From: DATAUD01 sp035511075
Lineage (GTDB): Bacteria; Verrucomicrobiota; Verrucomicrobiia; Limisphaerales; Palsa-1400
Direction of reading: 5' to 3'
Assembly (NCBI GenBank): GCA_035511075.1
Contig: DATKFW010000005.1
Coordinates: 1-64,000, forward strand
Length of the DNA: 64,000 bases
Of the stretch, positions 26,665 through 36,296 are shown piece after piece; position 1 is the stretch's first letter; each line of letters opens with the position of its first letter. Position numbers and translations under genes: made by a program. The notes under the pieces are model-generated. The model was given only the letters and a program-made list of their open reading frames with translations, was not told the origin of the DNA and ran no database searches.

Positions 26665-27846
26665 TTATCTCGGGTAGCCCTGCCAGAGCCATTCGAGGGC
26701 TTCCGGCAGCGTCTGATTCCTGACGGCTCTTTCGACGTGCCCTGCGTTGAGGGCATAAACGTACTGATAATGATACCCCTTGGCCCTCAGAACGGTTGCC
26801 ATGCGGTTATTGGCCGCAACCCAGTCGTGCATATTGTCACGCATAACGTTGGGATTGAGAAGGTCGCGGTCACCGACTTCCATCCAGAGGCGGATCGGTT
26901 TTGGGTCGCTCTGCGGAATTAATTTTTCGTGGAAATCCCATGCGCCATCCGGGGTATCGCTGTTGAATGGCCATTGTTGGTTGACGTAGGTGCCGGAATA
27001 AGTGATGACTCGATGGTACCATTCCGGATGATACCACGCCATCTCCAGCGCGGCCGAGCCGCCGGAGCTGCTTCCCATGGTCGCCCGCCCGTCGGGATCT
27101 TTGGTCAGCTTGACGTTGTAATTGGATTCAACCAGCGGCAGCACCTCCGTCTCGATGAACTCGGCGTATTTTCCTGACATCGTGTCGTATTCCAAGCCGC
27201 GCTCGCTGCCCTGGGCATCGCCGCCGCCATTGGCGATCATGATGACAAGCATCACGGGGAGACGATGTTGCGCGATCATGTTGTCAAGAATACGCGGCAG
27301 GGTCGTGTCCGGGCGGCCCATCCCGGGGCCGTCGTGCGTTACCATGAAGGGCGCCTCTGCTCCGGGAACATATTGGCTGGGAATATAAACGGTCACGGTG
27401 CGCCGGTACGGGGCCGGGTGGGTTTCCACGATGAGCGTCTTGGGATTGTTCGGATCGACGGTGCCAAATACTTTCCTGGCAATTCCGGGATAGAATTTGC
27501 TGTCCGCCGAATTCATGCTGAATTGTTCCACCCTCCCTTGCGGCACACCCGCGGTCACGGTCAACTCAGGCGCAGAAACATAGGCCGGGCCGACGAGGAA
27601 ATTCCCGTCAACATCCGCCGGCGGATTTGCCCCGGGCGCGGCTTCGGTCGGATTGGATGCGGCGTCACTCGCGGAGGGCGCTCGTTTCAGCGCGGCTTTG
27701 GCAAGCTCCTCGGCTCCCGGGCCCGCCGCGATCAAAGCGGGCGTTCCGGGGTCCGTGGGCGGCCGTGTCACTGCGGCATGGGCGGTCGCGGCGATGACGA
27801 AGTGCGCCGCGCAAAGGGCCGTGAGAGCGAATCCAAACGATTTCAT
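26665..27846 (-). CDS. Secreted CE1/Fes-like esterase
   Basis: A 393-residue protein with a signal peptide (MKSFGFALTALCAAHFVIAATAHA), a Pro/Ala-rich linker, an N-terminal beta domain around VTAGVPQGRVEQFSM, and an esterase-D/enterochelin-esterase-like alpha/beta-hydrolase domain. The nucleophile is in TMGSSSGGSAALEMAW, a candidate acid residue in WMEVGDRDLLN and the histidine in NAGHVERA. Relatives include feruloyl and acetyl-xylan esterases (CE1) that remove acyl groups from plant polysaccharides, and siderophore esterases; the secreted form and the glycosidase context favour the former. The ATG overlaps the stop of the upstream transporter gene (ATGA). Confidence 0.82.
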   Translation of the reverse strand: MKSFGFALTALCAAHFVIAATAHAAVTRPPTDPGTPALIAAGPGAEELAKAALKRAPSASDAASNPTEAAPGANPPADVDGNFLVGPAYVSAPELTVTAGVPQGRVEQFSMNSADSKFYPGIARKVFGTVDPNNPKTLIVETHPAPYRRTVTVYIPSQYVPGAEAPFMVTHDGPGMGRPDTTLPRILDNMIAQHRLPVMLVIMIANGGGDAQGSERGLEYDTMSGKYAEFIETEVLPLVESNYNVKLTKDPDGRATMGSSSGGSAALEMAWYHPEWYHRVITYSGTYVNQQWPFNSDTPDGAWDFHEKLIPQSDPKPIRLWMEVGDRDLLNPNVMRDNMHDWVAANNRMATVLRAKGYHYQYVYALNAGHVERAVRNQTLPEALEWLWQGYPR

Positions 27847-28802
27847 ATTCGGGTATTTTCGTGACCAGACTGAACCTGACGCTGCAAACCAACTATAAGA
27901 CCCGCCAAAATGACGAGACAACCCCAAAGTTGTCCCCAATGGAATGATTCGCCCAGCCACGTTACGGCCACAGCGACGCCGGCGACCGGCTGGATCAAGA
28001 CAGTCAATGCGGCGACGTTTACCGGGGCCTCCCGGATGACCGCGAACCAGAGCCAGAAACCCACCACCGTGCAGATCAGGCTCAAATATCCCAGAACCAG
28101 CCACGCCGTCCAATTCAATGCGACAGCCGCCCGGACCGTGGGCAATCCGTCCAACAGCAAGTTCACGATGGTCCCGGCGATGAGCGCCGTTGCAAGAACC
28201 TTTGCCATGCCGGCCCGACCCAGCAGGGGTTTGCCTATCACGGAGTAGGCTGCGTCGCAAAGGAAGGACAAGATTATCAAGACATTTGCGGTCAAGTCCG
28301 GCAGATGAAAACCTGGCCGCCACACTTCCGCCAGCAGCACCGTGCCCACCACACCCAGAATGAAGCCAATCCATCGTCTCGGTCCGATATGTTCGCGCAG
28401 AAAAACCGCCGCCGCCACGGACACGATCAGGGGATCGACTGCCACCAGCACGGAGGCATCGGCGGCCCTGCCCATTCGCACGCCCGCCACTTGCAAACGG
28501 GGCCCGATCACGAAGACGATGACACCCATCACCATCGCCTTAACGAGGTCGCGTCCACGAGGGGCGAAGCCCGGCAGCACCGGCCAGCAAACCAGCAAGA
28601 CCGCACTGGCGATGGCAAAGCGCAAGGTTGCCACCTCGCCGGCATCAAGCGACGAGGGCAGCGCTTTGAATGACGAATAGGAAGCCGCCCAAAGGCAGTT
28701 CATCACGATGAGCAGAATCAGATGAATGCGACGGAAGCCGGGCGAAGGAGCAAGTTTTCGATCGGCCTGTCGTTGCCGGGAATATGATTGACCCGCGTTC
28801 AC
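27843..28802 (-). CDS. EamA/DMT-family inner-membrane transporter
   Basis: A 319-residue protein with about ten hydrophobic helices in two EamA repeats (LILLIVMNCLWAASYSSFKAL; later LVLGYLSLICTVVGFWLWFAVI). It belongs to the drug/metabolite transporter superfamily, which moves small metabolites or amino acids across the inner membrane. The GTG at 28802 is chosen because it overlaps the upstream stop as GTGA; the frame is open further upstream. The substrate is unknown; it lies in a four-gene minus-strand run with overlapping ends. Confidence 0.82.
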   Translation of the reverse strand: MNAGQSYSRQRQADRKLAPSPGFRRIHLILLIVMNCLWAASYSSFKALPSSLDAGEVATLRFAIASAVLLVCWPVLPGFAPRGRDLVKAMVMGVIVFVIGPRLQVAGVRMGRAADASVLVAVDPLIVSVAAAVFLREHIGPRRWIGFILGVVGTVLLAEVWRPGFHLPDLTANVLIILSFLCDAAYSVIGKPLLGRAGMAKVLATALIAGTIVNLLLDGLPTVRAAVALNWTAWLVLGYLSLICTVVGFWLWFAVIREAPVNVAALTVLIQPVAGVAVAVTWLGESFHWGQLWGCLVILAGLIVGLQRQVQSGHENTRI

Positions 28803-30178
28803 CGATGGATGGCGATGTCCCCGGCCAAAATATTCCAACCGTCCTTTTCCAGAAACGGCACTCCGTCGTTTGCCAGGCGAATGGCGAAGCGTCCGTCGTT
28901 TCTCAATCGCGGCGAGGGATCGGCCAGTTGAATGGCAAGCTGGGCCGTTTGGGTGTCATCGAAATCCTCTGGGATCGGGATTTGGCCGCGCACGATGATA
29001 TTCCCCGACCACGGTCCCCATTGGCGCGGATCGACATTGTTGATCGGCAGGCGCTCGATCCGGCCGCCGCAAATCAATCCGACCGTGACGACGCGCGGCA
29101 GTTGTGGCGAGGCAAAGCCATCGTTTGTCAGCGTGAGTTCGAACGACATCTGGCCGCCGGCGCGCGCGTCAGTCGAGTAACGAATTTTCCGGGCGGACAA
29201 CCGATAGCCGATGCGGCGTTCGATGTATCCGAAGGCATTTTCCCCGCGGTATTGCGAGTCGCGCCAGTGCTGGAGAGTTTTCGGATGATACGCGATGTTC
29301 AAGAAGGACAGGTGGAGCAATTCCATTTCGCGCACGACTTGCGCAATGGGCGTCAGCGCGGAAGGACCGACCGTTTCGCCGCCGAAAGGGGCGTAGCGGT
29401 CGTGTTGATCGCACCAGCGCAATTCCCGCTCGCGATCCCAACCCGCCTCCGCGTAGGTGCCCATGTCGTCGGGCAGCGCGAGAAAAGCGTCGTCGTGCCA
29501 GCCGACGCGGGACAGTCTGGAACCGTCAAACGCCGCCGAGTTTGTAGAATCGGAGCCTCCCTGCCCGGTTGAGAAAATGTCGCGAATGAACATGGGTCGT
29601 CGAACTTGAATCGGGATCGGCGCGGGAACGGAATCCAGCAGCGCGAAGAGCGTGGCGCGCTGGACATCAAGTGCGGGAGGGTCGCCCCAATTGGAGTCGT
29701 GCCATTCGCCCCAGGGACCGAGAAACCCGGCCTGGACCGCAAAAAGCGTATCCGCGTTTTCAGTCAAGACTGCTCCAATTTGCCGAACATGGGCCAGAAT
29801 GCGATCAAGGTCCTTGGGATCAGCCCGGTAATCGCGGTCGGTGAAGCCGTAAGCGGCGCGAAAGATGACTTTCAAGCCGGCCTGCCGCGCCGCCGTCAAG
29901 GCAGCGCGCAATTCGTCCAACTTTTCCGGCGTTAGCGCGCGGTCTTTGAAGGCGCGCAAGTCCATTTCCACGAGCACCAGGCTAATGCCTTGTTCCCGCA
30001 ACCGCTCCAATCCCGTCATTCGGGTCGTGTTCCTCGGCGAATAAAAGCCCCGTTCGGGATTCACAAAATTAGTTTCAGACTCCTGAAAGAGGCGTTCGCC
30101 GGCGGCGGCGATTGAAGCCTGGATTGATAAACCTACGCAACAGACAACTCCCACGACACGGCAGAACGTCATTCCCAT
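28799..30178 (-). CDS. Secreted DUF4874/DUF4832 protein
   Basis: About 459 residues with a signal peptide (MGMTFCRVVGVVCCVGLSIQASIAAA). The ATG at 30178 or at 30172 could be the start; AGGAGA lies just upstream. NFVNPERGFYSPR, LREQGISLVLVEMDL and LKVIFRAAYGF mark the TIM-barrel-like DUF4874 domain, and FLNIAYHPKTLQHWRDSQYRG followed by a beta-sandwich marks DUF4832. GPWGEWHDSNW carries acidic and aromatic residues that could form a glycosidase-like site, but no reaction is established for this family. It is first in a run with the transporter and esterase genes. Confidence 0.78.
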   Translation of the reverse strand: MGMTFCRVVGVVCCVGLSIQASIAAAGERLFQESETNFVNPERGFYSPRNTTRMTGLERLREQGISLVLVEMDLRAFKDRALTPEKLDELRAALTAARQAGLKVIFRAAYGFTDRDYRADPKDLDRILAHVRQIGAVLTENADTLFAVQAGFLGPWGEWHDSNWGDPPALDVQRATLFALLDSVPAPIPIQVRRPMFIRDIFSTGQGGSDSTNSAAFDGSRLSRVGWHDDAFLALPDDMGTYAEAGWDRERELRWCDQHDRYAPFGGETVGPSALTPIAQVVREMELLHLSFLNIAYHPKTLQHWRDSQYRGENAFGYIERRIGYRLSARKIRYSTDARAGGQMSFELTLTNDGFASPQLPRVVTVGLICGGRIERLPINNVDPRQWGPWSGNIIVRGQIPIPEDFDDTQTAQLAIQLADPSPRLRNDGRFAIRLANDGVPFLEKDGWNILAGDIAIHR

Positions 30179-30241
30179 AATTCTCCTTTCATCTGAAATC
30201 ACCTAATTTCAACCGCAAATTCAATCCATTGCGCGCCTGGT

Positions 30242-32551
30242 TCACTCCGCCAATCGAAAAAATTGTTGGGCGGCGCCAGGCTGGATGATGTAGGGACTCG
30301 CCGCGTTCGGCAAATTTGTCCATGAGCCTGCGCCCAGCGACGTGGAAACTTGCAGGGCGCCCGGCCCGGCCCATGTAATCGTCACCTGGCTTCCAAACTG
30401 GCTGATGAAGAGAGGGCCGGGCTGCGCCGCCAAAATATAAGGAATGCCGGTTTCAACGGCCAACTCCGGGCCGCGATCATCCTGCATCAGCAAGCGCATG
30501 GCGTTGGTCCCAAAGACCCTGGTCCCGTCGGGATACAGGGAGGAAAGGGAAACACGGAATTCAAATTCGGTCCCGGCGCCGCCGGGAGCGATGGACCAGT
30601 CAAGACCAGAGATATTGCCGGCATTGAAGGACCCATTGCGCTGGTCGTAGCCAAGACCGCTCTCTATCATCATTTCCGACCCGAACAGCGCGCCACTAAC
30701 CTGGTAGCCAGTCTGGCTATTGTCATCCGTGTCAATGAAGAGATGCGTGTAATAATCGGAGAACGGGGCGTAGGACGAAAAAAGTACGAAATGCCCGTAA
30801 AGATAATTCGAATCATTGGCAAATTGCACAGCGGCGAAGTTTACGGGATCGGTGTCGGTGGTTCCCTGGTAAGCCCACGGCACGCCCGCCCAATCGGAAA
30901 ATGTTCCGTCAATGGCAATCTGCCTATAGGTTCCGGTGGCTCCGGTTGTTCCCGGCACGGCGGCGATGTTTACAGCGTTGGTATCCTCGTGGGAAGGAGT
31001 CGCGCTGTCTTGCGCGCGAACCGCAAAGAAGTATGTCACTCCGTTGGTCAGGCCGCCAATAGTGTAGTCATAGGGATAAATGCCCGGGCCGGTGGCCTGC
31101 GTATAGCTTGCGGGACGACTCGGCGCAACCTGAGGCAACTTGACAGCGGTCAGAAAATTCATCGCCGTGCCCGAAGAGTAGTAAACGTTGTAGCGCACCG
31201 GCTCGGTCTGATCACGAGCCACGTCCCAATACACCGTTGCGCTTTGATTGCCAACGGTGACCTCCTGCGCGCCAACTCGGGGAGCCGGCGGCGTGGCGCC
31301 TTGCGCGGCGGTGCTGTCCCATACCGGGGGCTGGGTATCGGCGTTGGTGGCCAGCCATGCCGCCGAATTGGTGTTCAACGCCTCGTCCAGGGAGGGATTT
31401 GTCCGATACAATGGCCAGCCTTGAATGGCCATGCATTGGACGTAATCCTGATTGACGATCGCCGGAGATTGCGGCGGCGTGTGATCGTAATCGACGGCTA
31501 GAACCGTAAATCCATCCGGACGACCGGCCTCCGCGTTGAGCTTGGGTGCAAAGTCATACTTATTATCGGGAAAGGAGAGCGAGACAGGATTGGTGCTCGA
31601 GTCGCTGTAGTAACTTTCAAACATGACCATGTCCACGTATGGCCGGAGGCTGTAAGGATATTGGATCAGGTTAGGATCATAGAAAAACAAGCCGCGATTG
31701 GCGATGATCAGCTTGCCGACGTAATTGGTCCGGATCCTCTGCACGACAGTTTGCATTCCCGGGGATGTCCACTCGTAGTCGGTTCCCCAGGCATCCGGGG
31801 CGGCAGTGTCAATCGTATCGAGAAAAACGCCGTCACAATTGTAGGCTTTGCCAACGTTGGTTGTCAAAATCTCGTCCAGGCCGGCTTGACCGTCGGCGGC
31901 CATGGTCATGCTCTTGATGACGCTCCACCACGCCGGCGCGCCGGCATTGACATAGTAACTTCCGTAGGCGGCGTCCTCGTCGGGTTTGCCGCTTTGGTTG
32001 TCTTGCGCATTGAGATAATAGGAGGCGTACCCGGTGCCGCCGGAAGAGGCTAAACCGATGGCATTGGTGATACTGGAGAGCGGGTCACTTTCCGACGCAC
32101 GCGGATCGACCCGCGGACCAAGGCCATCACCCGCAAACGGCGCCCCGGCCCGGTCGTCTTCGCCAAGGGAGAGATAAGCCAGCACCAGCACATCATCAGC
32201 GGTCCCGGCAATATTATCCCGCCCACGTTTGATGGTGGCAATCTCAGTGGCCGTGATATTGCTGGCCGGGTGAAGAATCACCAGATGGTAGTTTGTGCGC
32301 GCGTAATCCACCTGGCTGGAGGTCCAGTTGCCGTAGTAAATCAAATACGGTGTGGTGGTGTTAAATCCCGGCAGAGGGCCGGTACTGCCGCCCAGGGCGG
32401 CGTTGCCCCACAGCAAAGCCAAACAAACCGTGCGACAAGTGATGACCAGCCTGGCATTTATTGAGTCTCCGTTTCGGATGCCGCCAATTGAAGCGGGGAG
32501 AGGCGTCACGATTTTCGAAAGAGCGAAACGCTCTCGGGTCAGTGGGGCCAT
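30242..32551 (-). CDS. Secreted TM1410/GH114-like putative glycosidase with FN3 and CBM9-like domains
   Basis: Up to 769 residues. The N-terminus is uncertain: the ATG at 32551 overlaps the pseudopilin end by 13 bp and puts the hydrophobic signal (LVITCRTVCLALLWGNAALG) about 35 residues in, so a downstream GTG near 32509 is possible. A TIM-barrel domain follows (YLIYYGNWTSSQVDYARTNY, VLVLAYLSLGEDDR, NCDGVFLDTIDT, KLIIANRG, VMFESYYSD), matching the endo-alpha-1,4-polygalactosaminidase-like (GH114/TM1410) superfamily. An FN3-like segment, a CBM9-like domain (IAIDGTFSDWAGVPW ... FIDTDDNSQTGY) and the shared C-terminal LQVSTSLGAGSW...QFFRL motif complete it. Likely attacks an amino-sugar-containing exopolysaccharide; substrate inferred only. 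Confidence 0.75.
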   Translation of the reverse strand: MAPLTRERFALSKIVTPLPASIGGIRNGDSINARLVITCRTVCLALLWGNAALGGSTGPLPGFNTTTPYLIYYGNWTSSQVDYARTNYHLVILHPASNITATEIATIKRGRDNIAGTADDVLVLAYLSLGEDDRAGAPFAGDGLGPRVDPRASESDPLSSITNAIGLASSGGTGYASYYLNAQDNQSGKPDEDAAYGSYYVNAGAPAWWSVIKSMTMAADGQAGLDEILTTNVGKAYNCDGVFLDTIDTAAPDAWGTDYEWTSPGMQTVVQRIRTNYVGKLIIANRGLFFYDPNLIQYPYSLRPYVDMVMFESYYSDSSTNPVSLSFPDNKYDFAPKLNAEAGRPDGFTVLAVDYDHTPPQSPAIVNQDYVQCMAIQGWPLYRTNPSLDEALNTNSAAWLATNADTQPPVWDSTAAQGATPPAPRVGAQEVTVGNQSATVYWDVARDQTEPVRYNVYYSSGTAMNFLTAVKLPQVAPSRPASYTQATGPGIYPYDYTIGGLTNGVTYFFAVRAQDSATPSHEDTNAVNIAAVPGTTGATGTYRQIAIDGTFSDWAGVPWAYQGTTDTDPVNFAAVQFANDSNYLYGHFVLFSSYAPFSDYYTHLFIDTDDNSQTGYQVSGALFGSEMMIESGLGYDQRNGSFNAGNISGLDWSIAPGGAGTEFEFRVSLSSLYPDGTRVFGTNAMRLLMQDDRGPELAVETGIPYILAAQPGPLFISQFGSQVTITWAGPGALQVSTSLGAGSWTNLPNAASPYIIQPGAAQQFFRLAE

Positions 32552-33378
32552 CCTAAGCACCAAGTGAGGTTCCAAAGATTATTCAACTTCTCGAATTGAG
32601 CGTGCCCATCAGAAAAACCAACATTGATTCCGCCCGGCAACGTGCTTATAACCGCCGGAACACTGCGCGGAGCCTGGGACGGATTCTTATATCCGTGCCG
32701 GGCGATGTTTAACCGCTGCATGCCGCTGCCGTCGTCGCCGCCATGATACAAGTCGATGGGCGGCACGTCATTCGTGGCCGGCCAGCCATCGACCCACACC
32801 GAATCGGAGAAAAAGGGCGTCGAGGCCGGCACAGTAATCGCCGATTGCTTCTTAAAGGAGTCGGCGACCAGGTCGGGGAAAAAGGGGGCCAAATCGGAGT
32901 AACACCAGCCGTTGATGCCATAGCTGCCTTGATACTCTGGCGTTCCATAAAACCACTCCCATGGGTAGTCCGCGGCCCCGAATCCGGCCTCAGGAGTACC
33001 GGTCAGGTTCCATGGACTTTTCTCCGGCGCCGCCGGGCAAAAGCGCGAGGCGTTAAGAGCCGAGTAGTTAGTTGTGAGCTTCCCGATCCACAGCGTTTCT
33101 TCATCGTAGCTTATCATCTGATCGTTGGAATCATTGATGTACATCGTGAATGAGAGGGTGATTTGCTTGCAATTATTGATGCACTGGATGTCCTGGGCGT
33201 TGATCTTGGCCCGCGCCAGCGCCGGCAGCAACATCGCCGCCAGGATTGCGATGATGGCTATGACAACCAGCAATTCAATCAACGTAAAAGCATCTCCCGG
33301 CGAATTCCCAGCGAGTTGCGCGCCAGGATTGCGATGCGGATCAATCATTGTCAATTGCGTGTGATTCTTGGAATTCAT
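32539..33378 (-). CDS. Type II secretion-like pseudopilin (second copy)
   Basis: A 279-residue protein; the ATG at 33378 (MNSKNHTQLTMIDPHRN) is preferred over the longer frame upstream. GDAFTLIELLVVIAIIAIL is the prepilin cleavage/methylation helix, again with Ala before the Phe. The globular part begins AQDIQCINNCKQITLSFTMYI and ends with a GGINVGFSDGHAQFEKL signature of the large pseudopilin family. Like the copy at 18310, it lies immediately downstream of a large secreted multidomain protein and overlaps a secreted enzyme gene. Confidence 0.88.
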   Translation of the reverse strand: MNSKNHTQLTMIDPHRNPGAQLAGNSPGDAFTLIELLVVIAIIAILAAMLLPALARAKINAQDIQCINNCKQITLSFTMYINDSNDQMISYDEETLWIGKLTTNYSALNASRFCPAAPEKSPWNLTGTPEAGFGAADYPWEWFYGTPEYQGSYGINGWCYSDLAPFFPDLVADSFKKQSAITVPASTPFFSDSVWVDGWPATNDVPPIDLYHGGDDGSGMQRLNIARHGYKNPSQAPRSVPAVISTLPGGINVGFSDGHAQFEKLNNLWNLTWCLGWPH

Positions 33379-33478
33379 CCCCAGTGCAGTATAACCCAAA
33401 GCAGATCGAACGTCGATTTCTTTCGCCCGTTTCTCTCCGGAACGGTGGCACCCGTGCCAGCCGATTTTGATTTCCGAA

Positions 33479-36175
33479 TCATTGTGACAGGCGGAAAAAC
33501 TCCGCGACGCCCGTGGCAGGAACGACATACGGACTCGATGCCGCGGGCACGTTGATCCATGCGGCGTTCAAATTGGTTGAATACTGCAAGGTGCCCGGGG
33601 GACCCCAAATAATGGCCGCCTGACCGCCGGAAAGCGATTCAATGGCAAGCTTGCCCAACGGCAAAGAGGGAACGACCGCATTGGTATATGAAATGAAACC
33701 GCCGATTGGAGGAGCCCAATTGACCGCTCCATATTGCGGGTTCTGGCCCAGGAATATGAAGTTGATCAGGTTTGTCGTAAAGACGGGGGTGCCATCCTCG
33801 CCGAACGTGGCCGCCCGTGACATTTCAAATTCGAAATTGGTTCCCGGCTCCGCCGGCAGGCATAGCCAGTCCAACCCGTTGATGCCATAACCGTCGTTGA
33901 AGGTCCTGTCCTTCTCCTGATACCCGATGCCGCTTTGAACCAGCATCTCGGAGCCAAGCACGCCATTAACCGAAAAACCCGTAGCCGGATTGTTATCGGT
34001 GTCAAAATACATATTGACATAAGCGGGAAACTCGCCTGAAGCCGAATTGATATCCGTCCAGAGCGTGACGCGGAAATAGTAAAAGTTGGCGTCATTATAG
34101 ACATAGATGTCTTCAAAATCCGCGGCGTTTGTATTTCCGGAGGCAGTGGCGGTGCTATACGAGGGCGCAAGGCCGTTCCAATCGTCGAACGAACCGTCAA
34201 TAGTAATGTCGCGGACGAATTGCGCGGTAATCTGGGACGGGTTGCCGAACAAGTCATTGACGCCAGTGACCGTGAGCGAGTAGACCGTCCCGAAGGTCAT
34301 CGCGGCTCCTCCGGTGGTTAACGTGACCTGGGCGGCGTTGTTCGTATCCGGCACCGCGGTCAGCACTGTTACCCCGCCAGCGACGGAATAATTGCCGGCT
34401 TCTCCGGCCGTGACGGGATCAACTGGTTTGGAAAAGGTAATAACGATCTGAGTGGCCGTTGCCGATATGCCGACGATGTTTGGAGGGATGGTGTCGGCCA
34501 AGACAGTCAGGCTTGCGATGCTGCTGTTGGTGGTGGACGCGGGATTGCTGACCGTGACATAATAACCGCCGGAATCCGTCGGAAGCGTGGAGGGGATCGT
34601 GTAGGAGGCGTTGGTGGCGCCGGGAATGGCGTTAGTGCCGAAGAACCACTGATAATCGATGATGGGAGTCCCCGAGACGGCGACACTGAAAGAAACCGAC
34701 TGCCCTTCAATTCCGAGCTGGTTGACCGGCTGCGAATCAATGATGACAGGAGTATTGCTCACCGTCAGCAACGCGGCCCGGGTGGAAACATTGGTAAATT
34801 GATTGCTCACGGACAGGGAATAAGTCCCGGCGTTGTTGGTCAACACATACGGAATTGTGTAGGTCGAACCATTTGCTCCGGCAATCGCATTGGTGCCGTC
34901 GAAAAACCATTGATACACCAGCGGGCCGCTGCCGAGGATATCGGAAGTAAAAGTGGCGGCCTGGCCTGCCAACACCGTTTGATCGGCAGGCTGGTTGGTG
35001 TCGACCACCAGAACGGGATACTGAATTGCGGCAGTGAGTGAAAGACCAAATATCATATCGCCGCTGCTGTCGGGGGCCTGGTGCGCCTCAACCTCGAGCG
35101 TATTGGTGCCCAATTCCAACTCTCCCCCATTAATGCCGAAGACGTCGGGTTGTCCAACCGGAAAATTGGTGCCAGTCGCCATGGTACTATAGGAAATCGG
35201 GCCAGCGGGCATGCGGATTCCCTCCACTTCGACGCCGTTGAGGTAATAAATCGCTCCGTCGCTAAGATAATTTGTGACGACAAAGGCGACATTCGCCGCG
35301 TCGTTGGTCCACTCGAACGCGGTGCGGAAATAATAGGTACTGGGACCGTTGGTCAGCGGCGTATCTATCGCCGGGTAGGACGCGGGGGTAGGGGTGTAGC
35401 CAAACAATCCATCGCCATTAGTCCAGCCCGGTCCGGTATCATCATAAGTCTGGCCAAGCCAATTGGTGCCAAGGTCGGTTCCCGACGCGTTGACTTCCCA
35501 GACGGAATTGGTGAGGGTAATCAAGGGAAGATTATTGGAGAGTGGCGCTGGAGCGGGCGCCAAGGTGTAAACCAAACCGCCGGTGCCTTCGGCTGGCACG
35601 AATTCCACGTTATCGTAGCTGGGAGTGTCACCTTCGAACACGAGGGCAATGGTGTTGTTGGTGAAGACCGGAGCCCCGTCCGAAGCAAACGTGGCGCCGA
35701 GTGAAATGGACAACTCAAACTGCATGCTATTGGTCGAACCGGCGATGGCCCAGCCCAGGTTATCGACTCCGCCGTCGTTAAAAATGCCAGCGGCTTCCTG
35801 ATAACCGGCGCCACCCTGGATGAGCATCTCTGAACCGATGCCCGAGACGACGTATCCTGTCGCGGGGTTGTTGTCGGCATCGATGAATAGATTGTCGTAG
35901 GAATTGTCGAAGGCGTCCCATGGCGCGTAAAGTGTAAACTCGATGTAGAGATTTGTCTGGTCGTTGGCGATATAGACGTTCTCAAATTGAATGGCGTTGC
36001 TCTGCCCCTCCGAGGCGGCATAGGCCAACGGCACGCCGTTCCAATCGTCGAACGAACCGTCAATGGTAATCTGTTTGAAAGTGCTCGGCACAATCGTCTG
36101 GGCCCAGGCGCTGGCCCCGCAGGCGCAGGCCAATCCGATTCCCAATAAAAGCCTCTGTACGTTCTTGTTTTTCAT
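33479..36175 (-). CDS. Secreted multidomain protein with two CBM9-like and two Ig-like domains
   Basis: An 898-residue protein with signal peptide MKNKNVQRLLLGIGLACACGA. A CBM9-like module opens it (ITIDGSFDDWNGVPLAY, LFIDADNNPATGY), followed by a jelly-roll-like region near 230-380 (NWLGQTYDDTGPGW ... YYLNGVEVEGIRMP). Two Ig-like domains come next (QPADQTVLAGQAATF, QPVNQLGIEGQSVSF), then an SbsA/Big_5-like segment (ITFSKPVDPVTAG), a second CBM9-like module (ITIDGSFDDWNGLAPSY, FDTDNNPATGF) and the shared C-terminal LQYSTNLNAAWINV...EFFRLSQ motif. No catalytic site is seen; it is likely a surface or extracellular carbohydrate-binding scaffold transcribed with the pseudopilin and GH114-like genes. 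Confidence 0.8.
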   Translation of the reverse strand: MKNKNVQRLLLGIGLACACGASAWAQTIVPSTFKQITIDGSFDDWNGVPLAYAASEGQSNAIQFENVYIANDQTNLYIEFTLYAPWDAFDNSYDNLFIDADNNPATGYVVSGIGSEMLIQGGAGYQEAAGIFNDGGVDNLGWAIAGSTNSMQFELSISLGATFASDGAPVFTNNTIALVFEGDTPSYDNVEFVPAEGTGGLVYTLAPAPAPLSNNLPLITLTNSVWEVNASGTDLGTNWLGQTYDDTGPGWTNGDGLFGYTPTPASYPAIDTPLTNGPSTYYFRTAFEWTNDAANVAFVVTNYLSDGAIYYLNGVEVEGIRMPAGPISYSTMATGTNFPVGQPDVFGINGGELELGTNTLEVEAHQAPDSSGDMIFGLSLTAAIQYPVLVVDTNQPADQTVLAGQAATFTSDILGSGPLVYQWFFDGTNAIAGANGSTYTIPYVLTNNAGTYSLSVSNQFTNVSTRAALLTVSNTPVIIDSQPVNQLGIEGQSVSFSVAVSGTPIIDYQWFFGTNAIPGATNASYTIPSTLPTDSGGYYVTVSNPASTTNSSIASLTVLADTIPPNIVGISATATQIVITFSKPVDPVTAGEAGNYSVAGGVTVLTAVPDTNNAAQVTLTTGGAAMTFGTVYSLTVTGVNDLFGNPSQITAQFVRDITIDGSFDDWNGLAPSYSTATASGNTNAADFEDIYVYNDANFYYFRVTLWTDINSASGEFPAYVNMYFDTDNNPATGFSVNGVLGSEMLVQSGIGYQEKDRTFNDGYGINGLDWLCLPAEPGTNFEFEMSRAATFGEDGTPVFTTNLINFIFLGQNPQYGAVNWAPPIGGFISYTNAVVPSLPLGKLAIESLSGGQAAIIWGPPGTLQYSTNLNAAWINVPAASSPYVVPATGVAEFFRLSQ

Positions 36176-36296
36176 GCGAACTCAATTTTGTTTTTTGGTT
36201 CAGTGTTTATGAACTGGTGCTTTTTTGCCAGAAGCACGATCATTAGCCGATTTTGGAATGTTGTCTTGTCGTGCAAATGAACTACACCCCCCATCG

